Shown one piece after another: positions 34,965-43,457 of a DNA stretch of 63,512 bases. Origin of the DNA: Nitrosarchaeum sp. (GTDB lineage: Archaea > Thermoproteota > Nitrososphaeria > Nitrososphaerales > Nitrosopumilaceae); NCBI GenBank assembly GCA_018334095.1, contig JAGXTE010000054.1:1-63512 (forward strand). Direction: 5' to 3'. The notes under the pieces are model-generated. The model did not search any database. It had not been told where the DNA came from and saw only the letters and a list, made by a program, of their open reading frames with translations. The position numbers and the translations under genes were made by a program. The first letter of the stretch is position 1. Every line of letters begins with the position of its first letter.

Positions 34965-35324
34965 TTATTTCATTAAACTACAGTTGCAATGCATTTCGAA
35001 ATTCCCTTTTTTTGTAGCCCATTTCAAAAGTGGCATTATTGCAATACGGAGTTCTTTACCTCGCTTTGTAAGTGAATATTCTACTCTGGGAGGAATCTCG
35101 TTGAATGCCTGCCTTGAGAGGATGTCTTCTTTTTGTAATTCCTTTAGCATGGATGCCAAGGTTGAAGGGCTAATTCCCTTTAGCTCCTCTAACAAGTCAT
35201 TATACCTGAGGGAACCATGATTGCCTATTTCATTTACCAGTAGCAGGCTCCATTTTTTGCTTATTGTCTCAATTATCCCATCTATTGGACACAAACAAAT
35301 CACATTACTATGATCTATCGAAGT
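34965..35324 (-). CDS. HxlR-family winged-helix regulator
   Basis: 119 residues. CLCPIDGIIETISKKWSLLLVNEIG is the HxlR start, with LRYNDLLEELKGISPSTLASMLKEL (recognition helix) and the wing SRQAFNEIPPRVEYSLTKRGKEL. The conserved N-terminal Cys before Pro is the redox/electrophile sensor in several HxlR proteins. The GTG start at 35324 gives normal family length. Divergent from the membrane protein/merA operon, so it probably controls it. Confidence 0.85.
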   Translation of the reverse strand, partial: TSIDHSNVICLCPIDGIIETISKKWSLLLVNEIGNHGSLRYNDLLEELKGISPSTLASMLKELQKEDILSRQAFNEIPPRVEYSLTKRGKELRIAIMPLLKWATKKGNFEMHCNCSLMK

Positions 35325-35345
35325 CACTACTATGCTATGAACTTT

Positions 35346-35358
35346 GTATTTTAAATAC
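35346..35358. promoter_or_regulatory. Shared divergent TATA between hxlR and the merA operon
   Basis: GTATTTTAAATAC is a perfect 13-nt palindrome and a TATA box in both directions, 25-30 nt from either start. It lacks the TTGGRA element, consistent with separate control by the HxlR protein. Confidence 0.6.
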
Positions 35359-35379
35359 TTTGATAATTGTAGTATAATC

Positions 35380-36126
35380 ATGTCTGAGGCAGTTTGGAAA
35401 AATAAACAAGCACAGGTAGCCTTGGTTTTAATTGTAATTATCCTCAGCGGAGGATCCGTAAGTTATCTCATACTAGGTTCGCTTTCAATTATTCCCTATG
35501 ATGAACTTCGAAATTTTGTATTGATTCCATCAGTAATTACAATCTTTGCAGTAGCAATTCTTTCACATAAAAAATTCCCACACATTTCAAAACAAATCTT
35601 TGTTGGAATGGCATCAGGTGCGGTAGCTACACTTGCACTTGAAATCATCAGGATACCGGGTTATCTTTTCACAAAATGGATTCCTATGGATGACATGATA
35701 ATGCTTCCGGGAATGCTGCTTACAGAAAAAGCATCAACAATAATGGGAGTTCAAAAAATAATCATGGAGTCTGGAGTACAAATGAATTTATTTGTTGCGC
35801 CAATTGATGCGATTGCTGCTGGGGTACTATGGCATTTTTGGAACGGAGCAACATTTGGCATTGTATACTCGCTACTTATTGGAAAAGGAAAGTGGTGGTA
35901 TGGTCTGATATGGGGATTCATAATTGAGATTGGCATGATGCTAGCGCCTTGGTTGATAATGATGAAAGGACCATTTGGGATACAACACATGGATGGTTAC
36001 AACATATTTGTAATCAGTCTTGTTGCACATCTTGCCTTTGGTGCCGTACTTGGAATTTTAGTGCAAAGATGGAAGAAAGATTCTGTGCCAATAACTGATT
36101 TAGGCGGAGATAAAATTGGAAACTAG
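35380..36126 (+). CDS. Six- to seven-helix membrane protein of the merA operon
   Basis: 248 residues. Hydrophobic helices with MASGAVATLALEIIRIPGYL and IPMDDMIMLPGM, then HFWNGATFGIVYSLLIGKG and HLAFGAVLGILVQRW. General layout resembles the membrane proteins at 38767 and 55002 and the N-terminal domain at 50097. ATG at 35380 is 24-30 nt from the TATA. Overlaps merA by 11 nt. Function unknown. Confidence 0.65.
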   Translation: MSEAVWKNKQAQVALVLIVIILSGGSVSYLILGSLSIIPYDELRNFVLIPSVITIFAVAILSHKKFPHISKQIFVGMASGAVATLALEIIRIPGYLFTKWIPMDDMIMLPGMLLTEKASTIMGVQKIIMESGVQMNLFVAPIDAIAAGVLWHFWNGATFGIVYSLLIGKGKWWYGLIWGFIIEIGMMLAPWLIMMKGPFGIQHMDGYNIFVISLVAHLAFGAVLGILVQRWKKDSVPITDLGGDKIGN

Positions 36127-37489
36127 TTATGATTTAATAATTATCGGCGGCGGTGCGGCAGCATTTGCCTGTGCACTAAAAGCCTCAGAAAAAGATATCA
36201 AGATTGCCATGATTGAAAAAAGAACAATAGGAGGAACATGTGTCAATGTAGGATGTGTTCCTACAAAGAATCTTTTAGATGTCGGAGAAAAGATACATCA
36301 TTGTCAGAATAATCCTGTTGATTTTTCAAGTATGATCAAAGATAAAGATGATATGGTGTTAGACCAGAGAACTCGAAAATACTCTGACGTGCTAGAATCC
36401 GTGCCTAATGTAGAGTATATTCGAGGCGATGCAAAATTCATATCAAATAATGAGATTAAAGTAAATGGGAATATCCTGACTGGAAAAAACATCCTAATAT
36501 CTACAGGGTCATCTGCAACCATTCCGCCAATTAAGGGAATTCAGGAGATTGGTTTTCTTACAAATATTGAGGCTCTTAGTCTTGATGAAAAACCTGAATC
36601 GATGATTGTTATCGGCGGAAGGGCATTGGGATTGGAATTTGCCCAAATGTTTTCACGATTTGGAACCAAAGTCACTGTCCTTCAGAGAAACAAAAGGATT
36701 ATCCCAGATGAAGAACCAGAAATTTCTGACGCACTGATGCAATATCTCCAAGAAGAGGGCATCAAGATTTACACCGGGGTGGAAATAAAATCAGTAAGAA
36801 AAGAGGGAGACCAAGTTCTAGTCTCGTTTACATCAAATGAAAATGAATTTGAAATAAAATCCGAGAAACTTTTGATGGCAACAGGACGCACTCCTAGCAC
36901 AAAGGATCTGGGACTGGAAAACACAGACATCAAAACATCAAAAAATGGTGCTATACTAGTTGATCAAAAAATGAAAACCAGTGTGCCAAACATATATGCT
37001 GCTGGCGATGTAACTGGGGAGCCAATGTTAGAAACAGTTGCAGCAAAGGAAGGAAACATTGCAGCATCCAATGCATTTTTTGGTGCTGACAAACAAATGG
37101 ATTTTACAAGTGTACCTCATGCAATTTTTACATCTCCTCAGGTTGCCAGCGTTGGTATCACTGAAAAAGAATCCATGGAAAAATTCGGCACATGCAGCTG
37201 CAAGACCCTATTGATGCAAGATGTTCCAAAAGCATTGATTGTAAATAAGACTAAAGGGCTGATAAAGATGCTAGTCGATCCTAACACACAGCAAATTTTG
37301 GGAGTTCACATTCTTTCTGATTTGGCTGCTGACCTCATTCATGAAGCCACTCTGGCAGTAAAATACAAGATGACTATAGATGACATTATTGATACAGTTC
37401 ACGTCTTTCCTACCATGAGCGAGTCCATAAAGCTGGTTGCAACATCATTTAAGAAAAACCTGAAAAAACTGAGCTGCTGTGTCGAGTAA
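36116..37489 (+). CDS. merA: Mercuric reductase (MerA-type flavin disulfide reductase)
   Basis: Reduces Hg(II) to Hg(0) with NADPH. 457 residues: FAD loop IIIGGGAAAFACAL, redox pair GGTCVNVGCVPTKN, NAD(P) domain VIGGRALGLEFAQMF, second FAD segment NIYAAGDVTGEPM, dimer interface HVFPTMSES. It ends KKLSCCVE: the C-terminal vicinal Cys pair is the mercury-capturing signature of MerA. No N-terminal HMA domain. TTG start inside the previous gene. Confidence 0.88.
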   Translation: METSYDLIIIGGGAAAFACALKASEKDIKIAMIEKRTIGGTCVNVGCVPTKNLLDVGEKIHHCQNNPVDFSSMIKDKDDMVLDQRTRKYSDVLESVPNVEYIRGDAKFISNNEIKVNGNILTGKNILISTGSSATIPPIKGIQEIGFLTNIEALSLDEKPESMIVIGGRALGLEFAQMFSRFGTKVTVLQRNKRIIPDEEPEISDALMQYLQEEGIKIYTGVEIKSVRKEGDQVLVSFTSNENEFEIKSEKLLMATGRTPSTKDLGLENTDIKTSKNGAILVDQKMKTSVPNIYAAGDVTGEPMLETVAAKEGNIAASNAFFGADKQMDFTSVPHAIFTSPQVASVGITEKESMEKFGTCSCKTLLMQDVPKALIVNKTKGLIKMLVDPNTQQILGVHILSDLAADLIHEATLAVKYKMTIDDIIDTVHVFPTMSESIKLVATSFKKNLKKLSCCVE

Positions 37490-38039
37490 AACAAAATTCA
37501 TCGCAATAGGAGTTGGAATTGCAGTAATCATAGTGGCTTTAGCATCAGTTTCAGTGTCTAATACTAGTGATACTCAATTAAAAACAACACCAGATACAGT
37601 TAGCACTCAAGGACTTGAACAAGGTAATATTGCTCCTGATTTTTCTTTGATAGACCCTGAAAAAGGTTTAATCTCCAAGAAGAGTTTCCAAGGAAAACCT
37701 CTCTTTGTTTTCTTTACAACTACTTGGTGTACTCCTTGCCAGATTGGTGCTCAAAACTTGGCAAAATTTGACAATGAGAAAGGTGGTGATGCCTTTAATG
37801 TCTTGATCGTATTTGTAGATGATAAAGAAACAGATCCTCAATTTATCCAATGGAGAGAGAAATATGGTAATGATGATTGGTATATTGCCAAGGGAATTGA
37901 AATGGCAAGTACATACAAAGTACAATATTTGGATACAAAATATGTGTTTGATAAAAACGGAATAATAAAATGGGTTGATGTGAAACCATTACCATATTCA
38001 AATATTGAACCTGTTTTAGGTTCTCTTTTGGAGACATAG
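37479..38039 (+). CDS. TlpA/ResA-like membrane-anchored thioredoxin
   Basis: 186 residues: N-terminal membrane helix (7-27), Thr/Ser linker, GNIAPDFSLIDPEKGLISKK (AhpC/TSA-like start) and FFTTTWCTPCQIGAQNLAKF (WCTPC active site). Extracytoplasmic disulfide reductase. GTG start overlaps the merA stop by 11 nt, so it belongs to that operon and may keep the mercury/thiol chemistry reduced outside. Confidence 0.87.
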   Translation: MSSKTKFIAIGVGIAVIIVALASVSVSNTSDTQLKTTPDTVSTQGLEQGNIAPDFSLIDPEKGLISKKSFQGKPLFVFFTTTWCTPCQIGAQNLAKFDNEKGGDAFNVLIVFVDDKETDPQFIQWREKYGNDDWYIAKGIEMASTYKVQYLDTKYVFDKNGIIKWVDVKPLPYSNIEPVLGSLLET

Positions 38040-38040
38040 A

Positions 38041-38538
38041 TTGCCAAAGATTATTTTATTTGAAGCAGTAAAAGAAAAACCAGTAATTACAATAATTGCA
38101 GCCATTGGAATATTTTTTCTGACACCGTTAATCCAAAGCATTACAACTTCTTTAGCATTTGATATTTGGTTTGCAGATATTGTTCAAAAGCCTCTAAGCT
38201 CAATTCCGTATGTTATGTTTTCTGCATTATTTGGAATGTTCATTTCATTATATCTTTATTCAAAAAATAAGTGTATAGATTGTAAATCTGGTGCTAAATC
38301 TGGATTTGGCGGTAGTACACTAGGATTTGTATTGGGAGTTTGTCCTGCATGTTTTTCATTTATTGGTTTTTTGTTGCCTTTGAGTGGGAGCATATTTTTA
38401 ACTATATACTCACCACTTTTCATGATTGTTGCAATAGGGATAATTTCATTTTCAATTCACAAGATGGGTGGATTTAGAAACTCAACTGTAATTACCTTTA
38501 AAATTAACGATGATGTAAACAAACAAGACAGTACCTGA
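38041..38538 (+). CDS. Membrane protein with CPAC motif
   Basis: 165 residues, four helices. SKNKCIDCKSGAKSGFGGST gives a loop CxxC, then LGVCPACFSFIGFLLPLSG places a second CxxC at a helix. Same architecture as the CTSC (30564) and CC (45928) proteins. In a merA operon, a MerT-like mercury uptake role or a CcdA/DsbD-like electron relay to the TlpA-like protein is plausible. TTG start 1 nt after the preceding stop. Confidence 0.65.
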   Translation: MPKIILFEAVKEKPVITIIAAIGIFFLTPLIQSITTSLAFDIWFADIVQKPLSSIPYVMFSALFGMFISLYLYSKNKCIDCKSGAKSGFGGSTLGFVLGVCPACFSFIGFLLPLSGSIFLTIYSPLFMIVAIGIISFSIHKMGGFRNSTVITFKINDDVNKQDST

Positions 38539-38723
38539 ATAATTACAGAATCATCAACATAATTCATTTTCTTCAAGTGTAATGTACAATGAGTTTACGA
38601 CATGATAGATGTCTTGTGTTGTTTAATCATCAATGCAAACTAATTTGTTAAATGAAAAAATTAGAATTACCCCTCTTGACTGCCTCGTTATTCATCAAGT
38701 CAAAGGTTTATTGATTCTAATTG

Positions 38724-38745
38724 AATTTGGGAATTATCTTAAATA
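38724..38745 (+). promoter_or_regulatory. TTGGRA-N9-TATA promoter (membrane protein 38767)
   Basis: AATTTGGGAATTATCTTAAA then TA: TTGGG, 9 nt, AAATA. ATG 22 nt downstream. Confidence 0.7.
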
Positions 38746-38766
38746 CAAAAAAATTTTCAAGAGACC

Positions 38767-39321
38767 ATGGAACAAAGTTATTCTTCTAAAAAGGGAATTG
38801 GTGCAGGAGCTATTGCAGGAATAATTGCAGGAATTGTTATGCTTGTACCTATGATGATCATGATGTCTATGATAAATTTGCCTTCCGATTTGTTCCCAAT
38901 TTTAGTTGGCATGACAATGGGTCAAACCCAAGAAGACGCAGCAATGACTGGAATTATGATTCATTTCATTCCCAGTATAATGATCGGGGTTATTTTTGGG
39001 GCAACGATTAATGTGTCACAACTATCGCTCAAAGATTTTAAAAAAGGAATTTCTTTAGGAATGGCCGCAGGAATTATCTCATTTGCAGTTATATTTTTAC
39101 CAATGATGATGAACGTATTACCACCAACAATGCTTCAACTAATGCAAATGATGAATCCAGGAGCTCCGCAGGATATGATTATGCAGCAATTACAAAGCAT
39201 GCAACCAATGCTTTTGATAGGGTCATTAGTTTCACATATCATATATGGAATTGTTCTAGGCAGTATAACCTATGTAATAGTTAGAAAGTCACAAAAAACC
39301 ATAAAGACAAGTTTAGAATAG
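38767..39321 (+). CDS. Four-helix membrane protein, stand-alone version of the NDH-2 membrane domain
   Basis: 184 residues. KGIGAGAIAGIIAGIVMLVP, MIHFIPSIMIGVIFGATI, KGISLGMAAGIISFAVIFLP, then MNPGAPQDMIMQQ and SHIIYGIVLGSITYVIV. The same order of motifs (H-F...IIG-I-G; KGL..G..SGI..F.V...P; NPEM....I.Q; HIIWGI.LGII) forms the N-terminal domain of the fused NADH dehydrogenase at 50097. Met-rich loops might bind copper; that is a guess. Confidence 0.65.
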   Translation: MEQSYSSKKGIGAGAIAGIIAGIVMLVPMMIMMSMINLPSDLFPILVGMTMGQTQEDAAMTGIMIHFIPSIMIGVIFGATINVSQLSLKDFKKGISLGMAAGIISFAVIFLPMMMNVLPPTMLQLMQMMNPGAPQDMIMQQLQSMQPMLLIGSLVSHIIYGIVLGSITYVIVRKSQKTIKTSLE

Positions 39322-39473
39322 ATGAGACGAAGTAAGAAACAAAATATAATTTATTAAAAGATTGATTCGGAGATTTGATCATTAATTCAAATTCTTTGAA
39401 TCAATATTCATACGGCATATTATCTAGTCTATTTCATTGTTGAATAAAATAAAAACAATTTCATGTAATCAAG

Positions 39474-39494
39474 AATTGGGAATTTTCTTAAATA
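39474..39494 (+). promoter_or_regulatory. TTGGRA-N9-TATA promoter (DUF427 gene)
   Basis: AATTGGGAATTTTCTTAAAT then A: TTGGG, 9 nt, AAATA; ATG 22 nt downstream at 39516. Confidence 0.7.
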
Positions 39495-39515
39495 TTTTAG
39501 TTATTAATTAAAATC

Positions 39516-39794
39516 ATGAAAGCAATATGGAATGATACAATATTGGCTGAAAGCGACGATGTTATTTTTCTTGAGGGTAATGCATATTTTCCATATAATT
39601 CAATTAAAGAAGAATATTTTCAAGAAAGTAGTACTACAACATTATGCCCGTGGAAAGGAAAGGCAAGTTATATGTCAGTTATTGTAAAGGGAAAAACAAA
39701 TTCAAATTGTGCTTGGTACTATCAGAAACCATCATTTCTTGCAAAAAAAATCAAAGAGCGAATTGCATTTTGGAATGGGGTGACTATTGAATGA
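39516..39794 (+). CDS. DUF427 domain protein
   Basis: 92 residues. MKAIWNDTILAESDD, EGNAYFPYNSIKEEYF, TTLCPWKGKASYMSV and AWYYQKPSFLAKKIKERIAF are the DUF427 consensus. Small beta-rich fold of unknown activity. Overlaps the next gene by ATGA. Confidence 0.9.
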   Translation: MKAIWNDTILAESDDVIFLEGNAYFPYNSIKEEYFQESSTTTLCPWKGKASYMSVIVKGKTNSNCAWYYQKPSFLAKKIKERIAFWNGVTIE

Positions 39795-40018
39795 GTACAA
39801 TAAAAGACAAAATCAATATAATTTCAGGTATTTCATTGCTTGTTATTGTTGGTATTAGCATATTGACATATGTCCTGGACAAAAATTCTGCAGTTTTTCC
39901 TTTGATCTCAATGTATATACTAATTCCATTATTTTTGATTTGGTTTGGAACAAGAAAAAATGGATGTGGTAGTTGTAATCAAGTATACAAAGATCAATTC
40001 AGAATCACACAGTTATGA
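39791..40018 (+). CDS. Two-helix membrane protein with CGSC tail
   Basis: 75 residues: two membrane helices (about 10-30, 37-53), then TRKNGCGSCNQVYKDQF with CxxC on a short tail. Translationally coupled to DUF427 by ATGA. Possibly a membrane thiol or metal site. Confidence 0.65.
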   Translation: MSTIKDKINIISGISLLVIVGISILTYVLDKNSAVFPLISMYILIPLFLIWFGTRKNGCGSCNQVYKDQFRITQL

Positions 40019-40085
40019 GACATGATAACATATACACCTAATTCAATTGGAGCAATGTTCATTAGGTATAGGATTTAGTCAGGAT

Positions 40086-41252
40086 ATGTCAAAAGAGGCC
40101 ATATTATTTCACAAAAAACTACAAGGAAAAATATTTGTGGGAACTAAAATTACAAAGTTATCTAACAAGAATCTGCAATTAATTTACACGCCAGGTGTAG
40201 CTACGGTATGTAAAGAAATTTTTAATCATCCAAACACGAGATATCAATTAACCTCAAAAGCAAATAATGTAGCAATTATCACGGATGGAACTAGAATATT
40301 GGGACTAGGAAACATTGGACCAGATGCTGCACTACCTGTAATGGAAGGAAAATCCGTATTGTATCGTAAATATGGAAAAATCAGCGCATTTCCAATCTGT
40401 CTTAACATTACAGATAGAAAACATATTGTAGAAACTATCAAGGCTATATCTCCTGTATTTGGAGCAATAAATCTAGAGGACATAGAATCACCAAAGGTAT
40501 TAGACATATCACATGACTTGGAAGAGTCTCTAGATATTCCAGTTTTTCATGACGATAGACACGGTACATCCGTAGTGGTATTAGCTGCACTGCTAAATTC
40601 ACTTGTTTTAGTAAACAAAAAGATTGCAGAAGTTAAAGTCGTCATATCAGGAGCAGGATCTGCAGGTTATGGGATCGGGAAATTACTTTATTTTGCAGGA
40701 TGTAAAAACATTATAGTTTTGGATTCAAATGGTGCAATATACAAAGGTAGAAAAAAAAGTATGAATAAATACAAAAATGAAATTGCAGAATTTACAAATA
40801 AAGATGAGCGTGGTTATCTTGATGATGTAATTATCGGAGCTGATGTCTTTATCGGTGTTTCTGGAATAAAAAATCTGTTGAAAATAAAGATGATAAAGAA
40901 AATGAATCAAAATCCAATTGTATTTGCGCTTACCAACCCTTCTCCTGAAATTAATCCTACAATTGCAAAAAACGCAGGAGTTAGAATTGTTGCAACGGGA
41001 AGCTTTAGCTATGAAAATAAAGTAAACAATGCTCTTGTTTTTCCCTATTTGATGCGAGCAATATTAGATCTAAAAATCCGTAAAATAACTCTAGATATTT
41101 TATATGCGGTTGCTGTAGCTGTTGCAAATACTATTCCAAGAAATAAACTTGGAGAAAAGAATATAATTCCAGAAATTAATGATAAATCTCTTCAAAAAAG
41201 GATCATGCTAGCATTAAAAAAATCCAAACTAAAAAATATAAAACATATTTGA
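40086..41252 (+). CDS. NAD(P)-dependent malic enzyme
   Basis: Oxidative decarboxylation of malate to pyruvate. 388 residues. SKEAILFHKKLQGKIFV start, IYTPGVATVCKEI, ITDGTRILGLGNIGP and DAALPVMEGKSVLY, FHDDRHGTSVVVLAALLNSL (metal Asp), VISGAGSAGYGIGKLL (NAD loop), FALTNPSPEI. An in-frame TTG 13 codons upstream exists, but the ATG at 40086 matches the usual archaeal N-terminus. Confidence 0.92.
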   Translation: MSKEAILFHKKLQGKIFVGTKITKLSNKNLQLIYTPGVATVCKEIFNHPNTRYQLTSKANNVAIITDGTRILGLGNIGPDAALPVMEGKSVLYRKYGKISAFPICLNITDRKHIVETIKAISPVFGAINLEDIESPKVLDISHDLEESLDIPVFHDDRHGTSVVVLAALLNSLVLVNKKIAEVKVVISGAGSAGYGIGKLLYFAGCKNIIVLDSNGAIYKGRKKSMNKYKNEIAEFTNKDERGYLDDVIIGADVFIGVSGIKNLLKIKMIKKMNQNPIVFALTNPSPEINPTIAKNAGVRIVATGSFSYENKVNNALVFPYLMRAILDLKIRKITLDILYAVAVAVANTIPRNKLGEKNIIPEINDKSLQKRIMLALKKSKLKNIKHI

Positions 41253-41290
41253 TATGTTTCTTTATAATTTTTTACAAAATTAGAACCAAG

Positions 41291-42082
41291 TTAATTTTCT
41301 TTCATACAGTCTAATACAATTTTTGAAAATTCTTCGGGTTTGTCTACAAATGGAGTATGACCACATTCTTTCATTTCCACAAATTTACAGTTTTTTATAC
41401 ATGAAAAAAACAAATCAGAATTCTCTTTTGGTATTACTGGATCATTGTCTCCCCATATTATCAAAGAGGGAACAGATACATTTGCAAGTTTTTCACAAGT
41501 TAGTTTTGCTTTTTTATTAGATATGAGGGTTGAGAGAAAAGCATTTTTTGCGTTTGGCATATTTATTCTTTGGATAAATTCATTCACTATTTGAGAATCA
41601 ACTTCTTTGTCTAATCCACCCATCATCGAAAATGCCTTTTCCACGTTTTTTTGGTTTGGTAAAATTGCTGCAGCGATGTAGGCATCAAGTGCAGGAGTAG
41701 AATAATTCACAACACCCGATGGCGAGACTAGAATCATTTTATTTAATCGTGGTTCTGATATTGCAAGCTCTGCTATTATCTGACCTCCAAGCGATGAACC
41801 TATCATGATATTATTTTCAATTCCAAGTTTGACTATAAATTCAGAAAGAGATTTGACAAAAAAATCAATAGTATAATCAATAGAAGGCTTGTCACTTAAT
41901 CCAAAACCTGGCAAGTCTAGTGCTATTACACGATAATTTTCTCGAAAGTATGGAATTACAGTTTCCCATCTTTCCGCAGATGCGCCTAATCCATGAACTA
42001 ACAGAATAACATCAGATGACACTCCATATTCCAAGTATCTTATCTTGTTTTCTCGTATGCTGATGAATTTTTCAATATTCAT
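41291..42082 (-). CDS. Alpha/beta-hydrolase
   Basis: 263 residues: LLVHGLGASAERWE (oxyanion HG), DLPGFGLSDKP, nucleophile elbow MIGSSLGGQI (Ser), acid WGDNDPVIP, His in CGHTPFVDKPEEF. Esterase/C-C-hydrolase type; substrate unknown. 10 nt after the helical phasin-like gene, so co-transcribed; this raises the thought of polyester metabolism. Confidence 0.85.
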   Translation of the reverse strand: MNIEKFISIRENKIRYLEYGVSSDVILLVHGLGASAERWETVIPYFRENYRVIALDLPGFGLSDKPSIDYTIDFFVKSLSEFIVKLGIENNIMIGSSLGGQIIAELAISEPRLNKMILVSPSGVVNYSTPALDAYIAAAILPNQKNVEKAFSMMGGLDKEVDSQIVNEFIQRINMPNAKNAFLSTLISNKKAKLTCEKLANVSVPSLIIWGDNDPVIPKENSDLFFSCIKNCKFVEMKECGHTPFVDKPEEFSKIVLDCMKEN

Positions 42083-42092
42083 GACAAAAAAA

Positions 42093-42533
42093 TTATTTGG
42101 AAAGATTCATAGATTGATTGAATTGTGAGAGCATTTTTGCATATGAATCCATCATAGTATGTGCATATGCATCAAATGACTTTACAGCCGAGATTCTCAT
42201 CTGGACATAAAAATCAAAGAACTTTGCAGTCATGTCAATATTGTTCAGACAATAATTTTTTATCATATCTGAATTTCTCTTGATTTCTTTTAGAGTTACT
42301 TGATCAATGTTTAGTTTATCAAAAAACTCCTTTTCTGCCATGTAACATGTTCCAAAAAGATCATCAAACATGTGAAGATATGCAGTATACAAGTCAGAGT
42401 AGTTTTGGACAAGTGTGGGTATATTAGACTCCAACTTTTGTATTATTTCTGATGTATCTCCTTTCATGACATCACAAATTGAGATGTGTTTTTCTTCGGA
42501 TCGACTTTGGGATTGTTCGTCTTTTTTATCCAT
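42093..42533 (-). CDS. All-helical, phasin/PhaE-like protein
   Basis: 146 residues without obvious motifs; long amphipathic helices (YSDLYTAYLHMFDDLFG, FFDFYVQMRISAVKSFDAYA, MMDSYAKMLSQFNQSM) resemble phasins or PhaE subunits that coat or assist polyhydroxyalkanoate synthase. That is inference from composition. In operon with an alpha/beta-hydrolase. Promoter 42556-42588 is nearly identical to that at 49694. Confidence 0.5.
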   Translation of the reverse strand: MDKKDEQSQSRSEEKHISICDVMKGDTSEIIQKLESNIPTLVQNYSDLYTAYLHMFDDLFGTCYMAEKEFFDKLNIDQVTLKEIKRNSDMIKNYCLNNIDMTAKFFDFYVQMRISAVKSFDAYAHTMMDSYAKMLSQFNQSMNLSK

Positions 42534-42555
42534 ATATTCAATATGTATTTGACAG

Positions 42556-42588
42556 ATTTAACTAAATTCCCAAATTGATTCCAAATTC
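42556..42588 (-). promoter_or_regulatory. TTGGRA-N9-TATA promoter with doubled half-site
   Basis: Two TTTGG sites 12 nt apart precede the TATA. 42559-42588 is identical over 30 nt to 49694-49723. ATG about 25 nt downstream at 42533. Confidence 0.75.
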
Positions 42589-42636
42589 ATTTTGAATTTT
42601 GCAATGATGAATTAAAAACAATCCAGATACTGAAAA

Positions 42637-43206
42637 TCAGTATGGAGTTCCCTTTACTCGTTGGTTTTTGAATGCCTCAACATACCAATCAAATTCATCA
42701 AGAAACCGCTTGATTCTTTTGTTGTATTCCTCATCTAGTAGATTCCCTCCTTTATCGAATACCTCTTGTACTTTTGGTATCTGAAATGATGATGGGATTG
42801 ATGGTGCACCAAGTTCTGCAAATATTTGTCTTAGATGCTGAGCTGCATTTATCCCTCCAAAAACTCCCGCGGAATAGGAAATGATTGCAGAAGGTTTGAA
42901 AAAATACTCGTCAAGACAGTAATCAAGCGTGTTTTTTAATGCGGCAGAAGTAGTATGATTGTATTCAGGCGTTACTGGAATGTATCCATCAGAATTTTTA
43001 ATCATCTCATGTAATTTCTGGTATTTTGGTTCTGGATCCCTCATCTCTTTGTACATACGGTCTAACAAAGGAAGCTGAAGTTCCATGGGATCAATAAAAA
43101 ACACATCATGATTTCTTTCTTTTAACTTTGTTTCAATCCATCTTGCTACAAAAATTCCATTTCTATCAGATCTGACTGATCCTACAAACACTGCAATCTT
43201 TGACAA
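42637..43206 (-). CDS. NAD(P)H-dependent FMN reductase
   Basis: 189-residue flavodoxin-like fold: MSKIAVFVGSVRSDRNGIFV (FMN phosphate loop), VTPEYNHTTSAALKNTLDYC (flavin ring contact PEYN), YSAGVFGGINAAQHLR. Two-electron flavin/quinone reduction. TTG start one base after the stop of a 55-residue gene, so bicistronic. Confidence 0.88.
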   Translation of the reverse strand: MSKIAVFVGSVRSDRNGIFVARWIETKLKERNHDVFFIDPMELQLPLLDRMYKEMRDPEPKYQKLHEMIKNSDGYIPVTPEYNHTTSAALKNTLDYCLDEYFFKPSAIISYSAGVFGGINAAQHLRQIFAELGAPSIPSSFQIPKVQEVFDKGGNLLDEEYNKRIKRFLDEFDWYVEAFKNQRVKGTPY

Positions 43207-43207
43207 A

Positions 43208-43375
43208 CTATTCTTTACTCCAATTGAATTTTAGATTGTTCTTATTATTTTCTGTTGTCACATTATTCCTTTTGGAAAATCTCATTGTGTTCCCTGATTT
43301 TTTAGTTGTATTGGTTTGTACCTTCCATAAATTATGAAAAGGGTTTTTTCTTGACAAAAATATAATTCCTGGCAT
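43208..43375 (-). CDS. 55-residue basic protein upstream of FMN reductase
   Basis: MPGIIFLSRKNPFHNLWKVQ... rich in Asn, Lys and Thr. ATG 20-25 nt downstream of the TATA at 43395; stop one base before the FMN reductase TTG. The promoter otherwise would lie about 190 nt from any gene, supporting this ORF. Function unknown; it may serve as a coupled leader. Confidence 0.5.
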   Translation of the reverse strand: MPGIIFLSRKNPFHNLWKVQTNTTKKSGNTMRFSKRNNVTTENNKNNLKFNWSKE

Positions 43376-43394
43376 TTTTTTTCTAAACGAGTAT

Positions 43395-43419
43395 TTTATT
43401 TAAGTAAATTCCCAATTTT
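43395..43419 (-). promoter_or_regulatory. TTGGRA-N9-TATA promoter (55-aa gene and FMN reductase)
   Basis: Minus strand AAATTGGGAATTTACTTAAA then TAAAA: TTGGG, 9 nt, AAATA. Confidence 0.7.
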
Positions 43420-43457
43420 ATATTTTTGTAAAATTTATTAGAAAAATAAAAAAAAAG

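Noticed and set aside
36304..36522. Antisense frames within merA and other large genes
   Set aside because: Fully contained in well-supported genes; shadow frames.
38589..38651. 20-codon frame MSLRHDRCLVLFNHQCKLIC upstream of 38767
   Set aside because: Not placed at a promoter and too short to support.
41291..42533. Alpha/beta-hydrolase as polyhydroxyalkanoate synthase PhaC
   Set aside because: At 263 residues with a Ser nucleophile (GSSLG) it lacks the Cys lipase box and length of PhaC; only a loose PHA link remains.
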